DNA of 64,000 nt from an uncultured Bacteroidales bacterium (GCA_934725015.1 CAKVAS010000002.1:62001-126000); one strand, 5' to 3'. Positions 7,921 through 17,589 are shown, counted from the stretch's first letter. Made by a program: numbers and translations. The notes: a model not told the origin generated them from the letters alone.

Positions 7921-9827
7921 AAAGATATATACCGTATTATATAATAAGGGAACTCCGGCAGGGCATATTTCCCCTTTTCGTGATTTTCGGCGTTCTCGGA
8001 TGTTCCGAAAGACTCGATTTTCCTATGGGGGAACACTCGGGAGGCGGATTCGTGTTCTCGGTCAGCGTTCCTGAGACCGGGGGTCTGAGGACACGTTCCT
8101 TCTCGTCCGAAGGCATATCCTCGCTTCATCTTCTTGTCTTTGACGAGCAGGGATTCTTCGTCGAATGCAGGGAGGCGGAACCTGTGGAACCGGATGCGTT
8201 CGGCACCGACATGAACACTGAGTACCGTTTCCGGGCGACTCTTCAGGCAAGCCCGAATCCGAGGATAATACACCTTGTCGCGAACTATGACTTTGATTCC
8301 AGCCCCGTCTCCTACGGCACCGAGTACTATGTCATGCGTCAGCTTACGGTCTCGGGAGGGCAGGACGCGTACTGGCAGCGGATTGTGCTTGAGGACGGCA
8401 TACCGGAGAGCCTTGACACGATGTCGGAGGAGGGGCTTTCGCGCATCACGAAAATTCCGCTCGTGAGAAATTTCGCGAGGGTCGATGTGTCTTCCGGGAC
8501 GGATGACTTCGAGATTTCTGGATATGCCCTCTGGAATGTTCCGGACAGGGGCTGCGTTGCCCCGTGCGTGATGAGCGTGAACTCATTCGCGACCTATGAA
8601 ACTCCGGATGCGGCGGGGGACGGCTTCGGAAACAATCCTTGGGCAAGCCGCTCCTACGCGGAGCTTTCCGCCTCCTACGACGGGGTATCGGACGTGGGCT
8701 TCGGCGGATTCCTGCCGGCCGGAACTCAGATTGTAGCCACAGACGCGTCCTCGCTGAACTACGACATGAGCGTGAAGCATCTCTATGAACGCCCGTTCTC
8801 CAACGACGAAACCAACACGGCGATAATCGTCCGCGGAAGCTATGCCGGACATCCTGAGACATATTATAAGATTGACTTCGTTCGCTCGGGAACCGCCGGA
8901 GTTGCCGAGTACTACAACATCCTCCGCAATTTCATCTACAGCGCCAGCATCATCTCCTGCACTTCCGACGGCTACCCCACGGCCGCCGAGGCCGCTGCCG
9001 CCCCGGCGTCGAACAACTTCATCTCCTCGGTAGTGACCCAGGACATCATAAACATTTCCGACGGTTCGAGCCGTCTCTATGTCAGCTACACCGACACGAC
9101 GGTCGTCTCTTCGTCGGATTTCAGCTTCCGCTACAGATACATCCCCGACTGGCGTGACGCCCCGACCGTCGCCGACAACAGCGCCATCCTCACGTTCGAC
9201 CGCTCCACGGAACGCCCGCTCGCCATAGGTGGCACGGTGATAAGGTCGTGGACATCAGAGGATTCGTCGGAAGGATGGCGGCACGTCACCATAACTCCGC
9301 AGCTCCCCGAGGATGAGGAAAAGTCGCAGAGCGTAATTTTCTACGACCCGGGTTCCAATGCGAACGTGAAGATTGCCCGCAGCATCATTTTCCGCGTCCG
9401 CAATCCCTACCACTTCCGCTTCCAGTGCCCCGCCACGGTTCAGTCCGGTCTCTCCAGACAGTTCACTCTGAACATACTTCTGCCCACCGGCCTGCGAGAA
9501 TCCCTGTTCCCGCTCGATTTCCGGATAGAGTCGGAGGACAACAGCATAGCTCCGGACGCATCACTTTCGGACGACGCATGGCGCAGCGGATATATGTCAA
9601 CATGGTACGGCGAGTCGATGATAAATTCCGGGAAACGCTCCTTCGGATTCACGAAATCCCTCTCCTATGAGGATTATATGGCCATGGCTTCCACCTCCGA
9701 CAATTCCTACAAGATTGTCCCCTGCGCCTTCCTCACCACCAAATCCGCTTCCGCGACCACCGTCTGGGTTCAGAACAAATACTTCGCGTTTGGCTCCGGC
9801 CTCTCCACCGTCACCTTCTCCAACTGA
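7917..9827 (+). CDS. fimbrillin-like tip/accessory lipoprotein, coupled to the upstream tip gene
   Basis: Start at the ATG at 7917, which overlaps the upstream stop as ATGA; an in-frame GTG 57 bp upstream lies inside the previous gene and would bury the signal. The 636-residue product begins MKRYIPYYIIRELRQGIFPL and reaches a lipobox VLGC at about residue 30. It contains YNILRNFIYSASI, the RNxxY fimbrillin motif, and a beta-rich C-terminal half. Size and position as last gene of the first fimbrial operon suit a tip or tip-assembly protein, possibly of the DUF4906 group, but that number is from memory and uncertain. The stretch 9828-9911 after it holds no clear terminator. Confidence 0.6.
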   Translation: MKRYIPYYIIRELRQGIFPLFVIFGVLGCSERLDFPMGEHSGGGFVFSVSVPETGGLRTRSFSSEGISSLHLLVFDEQGFFVECREAEPVEPDAFGTDMNTEYRFRATLQASPNPRIIHLVANYDFDSSPVSYGTEYYVMRQLTVSGGQDAYWQRIVLEDGIPESLDTMSEEGLSRITKIPLVRNFARVDVSSGTDDFEISGYALWNVPDRGCVAPCVMSVNSFATYETPDAAGDGFGNNPWASRSYAELSASYDGVSDVGFGGFLPAGTQIVATDASSLNYDMSVKHLYERPFSNDETNTAIIVRGSYAGHPETYYKIDFVRSGTAGVAEYYNILRNFIYSASIISCTSDGYPTAAEAAAAPASNNFISSVVTQDIINISDGSSRLYVSYTDTTVVSSSDFSFRYRYIPDWRDAPTVADNSAILTFDRSTERPLAIGGTVIRSWTSEDSSEGWRHVTITPQLPEDEEKSQSVIFYDPGSNANVKIARSIIFRVRNPYHFRFQCPATVQSGLSRQFTLNILLPTGLRESLFPLDFRIESEDNSIAPDASLSDDAWRSGYMSTWYGESMINSGKRSFGFTKSLSYEDYMAMASTSDNSYKIVPCAFLTTKSASATTVWVQNKYFAFGSGLSTVTFSN

Positions 9828-9911
9828 TCCGGTTTTATGACCTTTGAGGCTTGTCGCTTGGGCATTGGAAAAATTTTTACGCCTGTCGGAATCGAAATAT
9901 TTCAAAAATAG

Positions 9912-9942
9912 TTGCTTCGTCGGAAAATAGTGAGTAATTTTG
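9912..9942 (+). promoter_or_regulatory. promoter of the second surface operon
   Basis: TTG at 9912-9914 is followed after 20 nt by TAATTTTG (9935-9942), a very good match to the Bacteroidales -33/-7 promoter. It lies about 65 bp before the start of the DUF3575-type gene. Confidence 0.7.
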
Positions 9943-10005
9943 CGGTCGTGTCTCCGGTAGAGTGAGGTTGAAGTCCGGAGACGGTTGTATGACATATATG
10001 GTTGT

Positions 10006-11308
10006 ATGTTGAGACTGTTCTCAAATATATTTCGGTTCAGGAAAGTTCCGGCGGTGCTGCTCGCGGCACTCGCCGCCTTGTTCGTGTCCGGCCACGAAGC
10101 CGGCGCCCAGATCCGCGAGAACTCCGTCGAGATATACTTCCGCGTGGGCTCCTCCCGCTACGAGCCGACCTTCCGTGGCAACGGCGCGCGTCTCTCGGAG
10201 TTCACGGAGCGGTTCAACAGCCTCATCGGCAATGGCTCGTGCATCCGCTACGAGGTGGAGATAGTGGGCGGCGCGTCCCCCGACGGCCGCCGCGGCCTGA
10301 ACGAGCGCCTCGCTGACGAGCGCCTCGCGAGCGCGAGGGCGGCCCTCGAGAAGGCCGGCATCGACGCCTCCTTCATCGGGAACTGCCGCAGCTTCGTGGC
10401 GGAGTCCGAGGTTACCGACTGGCAGCGCGTCGCGCGGGCCGTCTCCTCCGACGCTTCCGCCCCTCGCCGCGACGAGATACTGGAGGTTCTGAATGACACG
10501 ACCCTCACCTCCGCCGAGACCGAGCGCCGGCTCAGGGCACTTCAGGGGGGGGGTATGGAAGTATCTGACTTCCAGTGTTCTGCCGGAATGGCGGAGCTTC
10601 CGCGCCGTCGTCCGCTGCCGCACGGCTCTCTCCGCGCCCTCGCTTGACTCCGGCTTCCTCCCGAACTTAGCCGACAACCTCACGGTCTCCCCGCACTCCT
10701 CGAATCCGATATCCGTCCCTTATTGCAGTGCCCCTGCGCAGGCTTCCGCATCCCGGCCCGTCCCTTCCGAGAATGACGGCCGGCCACGCCGGCTGACGGT
10801 CAAGACCAACGCCCTAGGCCTCGCGCTGCTCATAGGCAACGCCGCCGTGGAGGCGGACATCACCGACAACCTCTCGTTTCACCTGCCGGTCTATTACTCG
10901 GCTCTGAACTACTTCACCTCGACGGTAAAGTTCCGCACCTTCGCGGTCCAGCCCGAACTGCGCTGGAACTTCACGAAGCCTGACGGGCTCTTCGTCGGCG
11001 CCCACTTCGGTCTGGCGTACTTCAACCTCGCTGCGAACGGCAACTGGCGCATCCAGACGCACGACGGGAACAAGCCGCTCCTCGGCGGGGGCCTCAGCGT
11101 CGGCTACAGGCTCCCCATCAGCAAAGACAGGAGATGGAACGTCGAGTTCGTCCTCGGGGCGGGCGCGTACCGCTTCCACTACGACAAGTTCTACAACGAG
11201 CCGAACGGGGCTCTCGCGGGCAGCGTGAAGCGCACCTACATCGGCCTCGACAACGCGGGGGTCTCTTTCTCCTACAGCTTCGACCTCGGGAGGGGCGGCA
11301 GGCGATGA
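10006..11308 (+). CDS. OmpA-like plus DUF3575 fimbrial-locus protein, interrupted by a +1 G in a poly-G tract
   Basis: Start at ATG 10006 (MLRLFSNIFRF then a hydrophobic signal ending GAQ), not the TTG 21 bp upstream. The first frame gives an OmpA-like domain (VEIYFRVGSSRYEPTF, GGASPDGRRGLNERLADERL) and would stop at 10647. From 10553 the +1 frame continues as VWKYLTSSVLPEWRSFRAVV and then a DUF3575 beta-barrel-like domain (LTVKTNALGLALLIGNAAVE to the C-terminus), stopping at 11308. OmpA-like then DUF3575 is the normal family layout, and with eight instead of nine G at 10545-10553 the reading is ALQGGVWKYL, giving one 433-residue protein. As written the gene is off, making a 213-residue truncated product. 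The stop overlaps the next start (ATGA). Reversible slippage, a fixed mutation or a sequencing error are all possible. Confidence 0.8.
10545..10553 (+). repeat. nine-G homopolymer at the frame break
   Basis: Nine consecutive G sit exactly where the OmpA-like and DUF3575 frames part. Removal of one G joins the frames with no other change. Confidence 0.9.
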
Positions 11309-12594
11309 GACCTCTCCTGTTCATATCCGCCGTTCATTCGGCTCTTTCCCCGGTGAGACCGGCCTTCCGCCGGCTTTCCGGACGGCATGGTGCGTCCCGT
11401 CAGTCCTTCGCGCACGTCTTTTTTGCAGCCCTGTCCCTCCCGCTCCTCCTCTCCGCAGCCTCCTGCGCGGTTCACGAGTGGCCGACCTCCGCGCCGTCGG
11501 AGGTGTTGCTGAACCTCGACTTCGCGACGGAGATGCCGCAGTACATGGTCATTGACGAGCAGGACACGAGGGCGTCGCGCGACGGGCGTGACTACGAGCT
11601 GCGCTACACGGTGGAGGCGTACAGGAAACTCGGCGACGGGACCTGGGGCGAGACCCCTCACGCGCGGAGCACGTTCATGAAGTCGGACATCACCGACCTG
11701 AACGCGAAGTTCCGCATGGACATGGACGAGGGGAGCTACCGCCTCGTTGTGTGGACTGACTTCGTGGAGAAGGGCACGTCGGCCGACCTCTTCTACGGCA
11801 CGGAGAGCTTCCGGAGGATAGGCCTGATAGGCGAGCATGAGGGCAACAACGACTTCCGCGACGCGTTCCGGGGCGAGAGCGAGGTGACCGTCCGGAGGAT
11901 GGGCTCCGGCCATGTGACCGAGGTGACCGTCCCGATGGAGCGCCCTCTGGCGAAGTTCGAGTTCGTCACGACGGACCTCCAGGAGTTCATCACGAAGACG
12001 ATAGAGGCGATGCTGCGCAGGGAGTCGGAGACCGCGTCCAAGGGAACCGACGGACAGGCCGCTGACGCACGGACCTCCGAAGCAGACATGTCCTCCGACG
12101 GCATGGCCGCGGGCGGCAACGCCGGCAATTCCAGCGACACCGCGGACATCAGGGGCGACGGGGACGACACGAAGGGAGACCCGGACGGCGGCACCAAGGG
12201 TGACACGAAGACCCCGATAGTCGATCTGAACAAGTACCGCGTTGTTTTCTTCTACTCGGGCTACATGCCGAACGCCTACAACGCGCTCGACGACAAGCCT
12301 TGCGACGCTGCGACCGGCGTGCGGTTCAGCTCGACGATAACGGCCATCGACAGCCACAACGCCCGCCTCGGGTTCGACTACGTGCTGGTGAACGGCGACG
12401 CGTCGAGCGTGATGGTGACGGTCGGGCTGTACGACGAGGAGGGTACTCAGCTGTCGATGTCGCGCCAGATACAGGTACCGATAATGCGGAGCATGCTCAC
12501 GGTCGTCAAGGGCTCGTTCCTGATGCAGAACACGGGCGGCGGCGTGTCTGTCGATCCGGCCTTCGAGGACGACTACAACATAGTACTACATTAA
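11305..12594 (+). CDS. fimbrillin-like surface lipoprotein with a low-complexity insert
   Basis: The ATG at 11305 overlaps the stop of the preceding gene (ATGA), giving 429 residues. A long N-terminus of about 50 residues ends in a lipobox (LLSAASC). The next region has EVLLNLDFATEMPQYMVIDE, YELRYTVEAYRKL, YRLVVWTDFVEKG and GNNDFRDAFRG, motifs shared by a family of Bacteroidales lipoproteins found beside DUF3575 genes; I believe it is FimB/Mfa2-like but am unsure of the Pfam number. Residues about 235-310 are a Gly/Asp/Ser/Thr/Lys-rich stretch with no predicted fold, followed by a compact C-terminal part (YRVVFFYSGYMPNAYNALDD). Coupling to the DUF3575 gene means that the poly-G state could also affect its translation. 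Confidence 0.6.
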   Translation: MRPLLFISAVHSALSPVRPAFRRLSGRHGASRQSFAHVFFAALSLPLLLSAASCAVHEWPTSAPSEVLLNLDFATEMPQYMVIDEQDTRASRDGRDYELRYTVEAYRKLGDGTWGETPHARSTFMKSDITDLNAKFRMDMDEGSYRLVVWTDFVEKGTSADLFYGTESFRRIGLIGEHEGNNDFRDAFRGESEVTVRRMGSGHVTEVTVPMERPLAKFEFVTTDLQEFITKTIEAMLRRESETASKGTDGQAADARTSEADMSSDGMAAGGNAGNSSDTADIRGDGDDTKGDPDGGTKGDTKTPIVDLNKYRVVFFYSGYMPNAYNALDDKPCDAATGVRFSSTITAIDSHNARLGFDYVLVNGDASSVMVTVGLYDEEGTQLSMSRQIQVPIMRSMLTVVKGSFLMQNTGGGVSVDPAFEDDYNIVLH

Positions 12595-12656
12595 GCTCCG
12601 CAGCCATGACCATAAGCATCAACAGCAAATCCCTCCAAGCCATTTCGGGCGGAACT

Positions 12657-12664
12657 CCCCCCCC
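12657..12664 (+). repeat. eight-C homopolymer in the gap before the tandem lipoprotein genes
   Basis: Eight C (four ending one line of sequence, four opening the next) lie 130 bp upstream of the 12794 start and run into the first copy of the TCATTTCG core repeat. No promoter box is seen close to it. Confidence 0.7.
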
Positions 12665-12733
12665 TGTCATTTCGCGCGCCCTCCTGTCATTTCGAGCGCC
12701 CTCCTGTCATTTCGAGCGAAGCGAGAAATCTTT
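12663..12733 (+). repeat. 20-bp tandem copies of the TCATTTCGAGCG core repeat
   Basis: Three head-to-tail units start at 12663, 12683 and 12703; each is CCTGTCATTTCG plus eight bases. The last runs on into GAAGCGAGAAATCTTT, the full-length form. The same core is found at 22073-22150 and 56301-56531. It is intergenic, and the long form can fold because AAGCGAGAAATC tends to appear with inverted copies elsewhere. Confidence 0.85.
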
Positions 12734-12793
12734 AAAACGAGAATAGAAACAGAAACAATATAACAAAACAAAAAACAACTAAAACAAAAAGTC

Positions 12794-15127
12794 ATGAAAA
12801 AGACAACAGCACTCAAGACCCTCGCGGCAGCGGCCATGTCATTACTGGCTATTGCGTGCGCAAAGGAGCCGACCGTAGTGGACGGCAATGGCGAGACGAC
12901 CGAAGTCTCATTCAATGTGGATATGCCAGGCGCATCTGTAGCGACTAAAGGCATTTCAGATGCATCATCTGTAAATGAGCTTATTTGTCAGTTATTTATC
13001 GAAGATGGCTCTGGCTACAAGCTCATTCAGACCTATAATGTGCCGGTGGCGGAGAAAAAGGCTTCTCTTAAAATGACTCTTGTCAGAAAACAGCACTATT
13101 ATCTCGCATTCTGGGCTCAGACAAAAGGCACGGGATATTACAATACGGATGACTTGCGGAAAGTCACGATAAATTACGATGCTGTAAAAGCAAATGATCC
13201 GCAGATGGACGCTTTCTGGAAGTCTGTAGAACTTAATTTGCCGGCAATCAAAGACTCCGAATTGTCGAAAAAGACTAAAGTTACTTTGCTTCGTGCCGTA
13301 GCGCAAGTTAATTTTGGTTCAGAGGCACTTAATCGTGAGGATGCATTGACTGTCAGCGAGTCTAGTATTTCTATGACAGGTGTCCCGAATACATTTAATG
13401 CCCTGTTTGATAGAGATGATTCTTATACGGGCTCTGTTGATGTAACATACAAGACGAATGCAACAATAACAGAAGAGAAATTAAGTGTGGCAGGAAAGGA
13501 TTATGATTATCTTGCTACAGCATATGTTTTTGCATCCAGAATCGGTAACCTGACGAAAACTTCAGCTAAATTTATGCTTACTAATGGCAAGTCAGTATCT
13601 GTAGAACTCGACAATGTTCCGATTAAGCGTAATACAAGGACGAATATTCTTGGCAACTTGCTTACAGTTGATACAGAATGGAATGTTACCATTGACAGCG
13701 AGTTTAAGGGAGGTGATATTAATTACGATGCAGTCAGTGCCAACTTGGCGGCTGGCGAAACTGTAACGCTTGCTGAAAATTATGAGGTGGATGCATCTAA
13801 TTTGAGAGGCATTAACATCCCGTCGGGAGTAGAAAGTACATTGAATCTTGGAGGGTATCGCTTTGCCAATGAGAACGGAACGACTGAGGCTAAGGCTGCA
13901 CTGGTCGTGAAAGGAAAACTTACAATCAATGGTGATGGTGAGGTTTATTGCGAAGGAAACACCGAGGCAGAGAAATCCAACAATGCTATCTTGGTCCAGG
14001 AAGGAGGACATCTTATCATCAACGGCGGTTCATACAGTGTCGGCAAGGATGCGGCAGGAAAGAGCAATGCCACCATATATGTGGAGAATGTCGGAAAGCC
14101 TGGCAAGGTTGAGATATATGGAGGAACTTTCACAAATGAGGCTGGAAGTAACGGCCATGGTTTTGTCCTGAATCAGGATGACGAACTGAAAGGGCAAAAC
14201 TGTATTGTGGTCTATGGCGGTACATTCATCGGGTTCAACCCGGCGGATAATGAAGCTGATGGCGAAAATACAAACTATGTCGCGGAAGGCTATTATTCTA
14301 CAAAGGTCAGCACCGACCCAGCAACAGGAATCAGCACTTATGTGGTAACGAAAGATGGTGTAACTCCGGTTGCGGGTCAGGAACAGCTTGCCGAGGTCAT
14401 CAATGGACTCAAGGATGCTGCTGACGGCAGTAATGTCAGCATTCAACTGCCAGCCGGTGAGTTTACGACATATGATAACGCTTCGTTGAAAGGAAAGGAT
14501 GTGACGGTCTCCTATGTCGGAGCCGGTGCGGGCAAGACCACATTTGCCGTAGGCACAGATAATCATGTTGCTGGTGCGGCCAATGGCGACTATTCTTTGG
14601 ATGGCGTAACGAAGGCATCGTTTAAGAACATGACCATAAAGGTTGACAATGACGACTATAGAGGGTACATCCGCGTAAAGGAACTTGAGTTTGAGAACTG
14701 TGTGTTTGAGAACAGAATCAGCTATTGGGGCACAGGAAAGGTGTCGTTTAAGAATTGTACATTCAATCAGACAAATGAGGACTATAACTTGTGGACTTAC
14801 AGCGGTTCAGAGTTCATTTTCGACGGCTGCACGTTCAATTGTGCGGGCAAATGCATCAATGCATACAAAGAACAGCATGACGCGTATAAGATGACTTTTA
14901 AGGATTGTATTTTCATCTCGTCAAAAACAAATAAATCTGTAGTCGAGCTTAAGTCTAACGGTGGTGTCAAATATGAACTTCATTTTGATGGCAAAAATAA
15001 TGTCCGTGGCTTTGCTTCAAGTAAAGTAACTGGCTATACCCAGTTCAATAGCAACGATGGCGAGACTGACTCCATAGTTTCGTTTGGAACCAAAACTGTT
15101 TGGAAAAACGGAGCAAAGGTTGAGTAA
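12794..15127 (+). CDS. DUF6562-like lipoprotein with a C-terminal beta-helix (paralogue 1)
   Basis: The 777-residue protein starts with a lipoprotein signal (LLAIAC). Residues about 30-310 resemble the DUF6562 family: EVSFNVDMPGASVATKGI, YYLAFWAQTKGTGYY, RAVAQVNFGSEAL and RTNILGNLLTV. The rest is repetitive beta-structure with LTINGDGEVYC, LIINGGSYSVG and VEIYGGTFTNEAG, then KNMTIKVDN and FKNCTFNQTN, typical of right-handed parallel beta-helices. This is a surface or secreted architecture; substrate or partner unknown. From about 13000 the DNA is clearly more AT-rich than the gene upstream, which suggests separate origin or recombination. The downstream gene is a paralogue. Confidence 0.7.
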   Translation: MKKTTALKTLAAAAMSLLAIACAKEPTVVDGNGETTEVSFNVDMPGASVATKGISDASSVNELICQLFIEDGSGYKLIQTYNVPVAEKKASLKMTLVRKQHYYLAFWAQTKGTGYYNTDDLRKVTINYDAVKANDPQMDAFWKSVELNLPAIKDSELSKKTKVTLLRAVAQVNFGSEALNREDALTVSESSISMTGVPNTFNALFDRDDSYTGSVDVTYKTNATITEEKLSVAGKDYDYLATAYVFASRIGNLTKTSAKFMLTNGKSVSVELDNVPIKRNTRTNILGNLLTVDTEWNVTIDSEFKGGDINYDAVSANLAAGETVTLAENYEVDASNLRGINIPSGVESTLNLGGYRFANENGTTEAKAALVVKGKLTINGDGEVYCEGNTEAEKSNNAILVQEGGHLIINGGSYSVGKDAAGKSNATIYVENVGKPGKVEIYGGTFTNEAGSNGHGFVLNQDDELKGQNCIVVYGGTFIGFNPADNEADGENTNYVAEGYYSTKVSTDPATGISTYVVTKDGVTPVAGQEQLAEVINGLKDAADGSNVSIQLPAGEFTTYDNASLKGKDVTVSYVGAGAGKTTFAVGTDNHVAGAANGDYSLDGVTKASFKNMTIKVDNDDYRGYIRVKELEFENCVFENRISYWGTGKVSFKNCTFNQTNEDYNLWTYSGSEFIFDGCTFNCAGKCINAYKEQHDAYKMTFKDCIFISSKTNKSVVELKSNGGVKYELHFDGKNNVRGFASSKVTGYTQFNSNDGETDSIVSFGTKTVWKNGAKVE

Positions 15128-15264
15128 TAACAGCGGCGGACGGCGGGAACCCGAAGCGATTTTTTTTCATGAGCTGAGGGTCCCGTCGGCTGACGCGGAC
15201 AGCTGGATGGCAACTGAACGACAGTTGAACGATAGCAGAAACAAATAACTAATCATAAAACAAT

Positions 15265-17589
15265 ATGAAATTTACAAAGTATTTTATGGCAGCGGCGCTG
15301 GCAGTGCTGGCGATGGGCTGCAACAAGGAGCAGGTGGCCGTGGAAGGCACGCCTGACGGACAGGAAGTGACCGTGACGTTCACGGCGGGGCTTCCGGGAA
15401 CACCGGCCACGAAGGCCATAGGCGACGGCACGACGGCGAAGAACCTCACGGTTGCCGTTTATGAAGATGCAAACAACGCGGCCGGCAATCATCTGAACTT
15501 GGACCAGACGGCGACGTTCACCGACCTCAAGGCCACGGTGAACTTCAGCCTCGTGAAGGGCAAGACCTACCACTTCATCTTCTGGGCGCAGGCAACCGGC
15601 GCACCTTACACCTTCGACAAGGAAAACAAGGAAATCGCAGTCAGCTATGCAGGCGACGCCAACGACGAGTCCCGCGACGCGTTCTTCGCGGTCAAGACCG
15701 TCAAGGTCACGGGCGCGATGACCGAGCCTGTGGAGCTCCACCGTCCGTTCGCTCAGGTGAACTTCGGAACAGCAGACTTTGTCGCAGCACAGGCAGCCGG
15801 CGTTGAACCAAAGACCAGCGTAGTTGTGGCAACCGACGTCGCTACGGTATTCGACCCGTTCAAGGGCGAGGGCAAGAACCCTGCGACTGTGACCGGCACC
15901 GCTTCAACGGAGTTCACGGCAGCCGCCATCCCTACAGACCCTGTGACTCTCACTGTAGAGGGCAAGGCCTACAAGTACCTCGCGATGAACTACATAATCC
16001 CGACGGGCCTTATCGGTGAGAAGCACGTCACCAACCTCACCGCGACCTTCACCGACGCAGCCGGCCAGAATGTCGAAGTCAGCGTGCCGAGCGCCCCTGT
16101 TCAGGCCAACTGGCGCACGAACATCGTCGGCAACCTCCTCACCGACCAAGTAATCTTCAACGTCGAGATCAAGCCTGCGTTCGAGGATGAGGAGAACATC
16201 GACCTTCAGAACATCAGCACCACCGCAGCCCTCAAGGCTCTCTTCGCCAACGGCGGCTCGGCAACGCTTGCTGACGACATCGAAATATCAGAGCCTCTTG
16301 AGATGGGTGGCAACACGGCTGTCACTATCGACCTGAACGGCCATGACATCATCAACAAGACCCCGATTCTCGTAGGCTCGGACTATGATGCCGGTGTTTT
16401 CATCGTGAAAGACCACGCCACTCTCACAATCAACGGAAACGGAAACATCAAGTCAATCAGCGAAGACGCAAATAAGGGTCCTAAAGGCTTGTATTGCATG
16501 GCAATATGGGCTTACGGCGATGCTGTGGTCAACATCAACGGCGGCTCATTCTACAACGAGATGGTTCCGGACGGGCAGCTTGACCTCATCTATGCAAACG
16601 GCAATGCTGTCATCAACATCTATGGCGGTAAGTTCGAGTCCGCTAACCACGACAGCAAGGCATATTGGGTTCTCAACCTCAAGGACGGCAGCAACGCCAA
16701 AATCAATGCCTATGGCGGTGAGTTCGTGAACTTCAACCCGGCAGGCTCCAATACTGAGCCGAACGGAGGCACAAACTTCTGCGCTCCGGGCTACAAGTCA
16801 AAGAAGATAAGCGACAATCCTGCTGTATGGACAATCGTTGAATCGTCAGCGATATTCACAAAGGAGGAATTTGTTGCCGCAGCGACAGCGAATGCCGAGA
16901 ACATCGTCATCAAGCTTCAGAATGACATCGAATTCGGTGATGGAGTACGGGTAAACGAATGGGAAATTGGTGGCGCGGACACCAAGACCGTGACTATCGA
17001 GGGAACCGGCAACGAGCTTCTTACATACGCCAATGACTATCGCAGTTATGTAAAGACAGTCAACCCGAATGCGAAGCTCATCCTCAAAAATATGAAGATG
17101 ACAAGTACATATGCTCCGGGCACATGGGATGTATATAATCTCATATTTGCTACACCGGTAGAAATGGAGAATGTGACGTTCAACAAGGCGATAGGATTCG
17201 ATATGGACTGTACATCAGCAGTGCTCAATAATGTTGTCATTGATGAGTCGGCAAATAATGTCAGGGCAACCTATGCAATGTGGGTTAGTCCGAAGTGTGA
17301 GATGAATATCACTATGAACAATTGCGAGATTCGCAACACGGCATTCTCCGATGGACGTGCCATAAAGATTGATCAGGAATATGTAAGCAATCCGCAGAAA
17401 GTGACCCTTACGGTCAATGGCGGTAAGTTTGCGGCATCGTCATCCAGCAAGGCGCTCATAAATGTCAAGAATAACGGTGGTAATGTCATCACTACAACTG
17501 GTAATATTGACATAACTGGCATCCCGAGCGGAAAGATGGTAGCAACCGACATCGCTGGCACCGTAATCTACAACGGAACACAGATGTAG
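15265..17589 (+). CDS. DUF6562-like lipoprotein with a C-terminal beta-helix (paralogue 2)
   Basis: The 774-residue protein has a lipoprotein signal (VLAMGC) and the same layout as its upstream neighbour: VTFTAGLPGTPATKAIGDG, YHFIFWAQATGAPYTF, RPFAQVNFGTADF and WRTNIVGNLLTDQ in the DUF6562-like part (to about residue 310), then beta-helix rungs VNINGGSFYNEM, INIYGGKFESAN and INAYGGEFVNFNPAG. Both paralogues keep the YGGxF(x)xFNPA element. The N-terminal half is GC-rich while the end (about 16850-17580) is more AT-rich, so the composition changes inside the gene. It is the last gene before a strong terminator, and probably part of the operon that starts at 9912. Confidence 0.7.
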   Translation: MKFTKYFMAAALAVLAMGCNKEQVAVEGTPDGQEVTVTFTAGLPGTPATKAIGDGTTAKNLTVAVYEDANNAAGNHLNLDQTATFTDLKATVNFSLVKGKTYHFIFWAQATGAPYTFDKENKEIAVSYAGDANDESRDAFFAVKTVKVTGAMTEPVELHRPFAQVNFGTADFVAAQAAGVEPKTSVVVATDVATVFDPFKGEGKNPATVTGTASTEFTAAAIPTDPVTLTVEGKAYKYLAMNYIIPTGLIGEKHVTNLTATFTDAAGQNVEVSVPSAPVQANWRTNIVGNLLTDQVIFNVEIKPAFEDEENIDLQNISTTAALKALFANGGSATLADDIEISEPLEMGGNTAVTIDLNGHDIINKTPILVGSDYDAGVFIVKDHATLTINGNGNIKSISEDANKGPKGLYCMAIWAYGDAVVNINGGSFYNEMVPDGQLDLIYANGNAVINIYGGKFESANHDSKAYWVLNLKDGSNAKINAYGGEFVNFNPAGSNTEPNGGTNFCAPGYKSKKISDNPAVWTIVESSAIFTKEEFVAAATANAENIVIKLQNDIEFGDGVRVNEWEIGGADTKTVTIEGTGNELLTYANDYRSYVKTVNPNAKLILKNMKMTSTYAPGTWDVYNLIFATPVEMENVTFNKAIGFDMDCTSAVLNNVVIDESANNVRATYAMWVSPKCEMNITMNNCEIRNTAFSDGRAIKIDQEYVSNPQKVTLTVNGGKFAASSSSKALINVKNNGGNVITTTGNIDITGIPSGKMVATDIAGTVIYNGTQM

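Noticed and set aside
5638..9827. Mfa5-type von Willebrand A domain in the tip-like proteins
   Set aside because: No DxSxS metal-site motif in a suitable context was found in any of the three large lipoproteins.
9985..10005. TTG start for the OmpA/DUF3575 gene
   Set aside because: ATG 10006 gives a cleaner signal peptide; the residues between are not signal-like.
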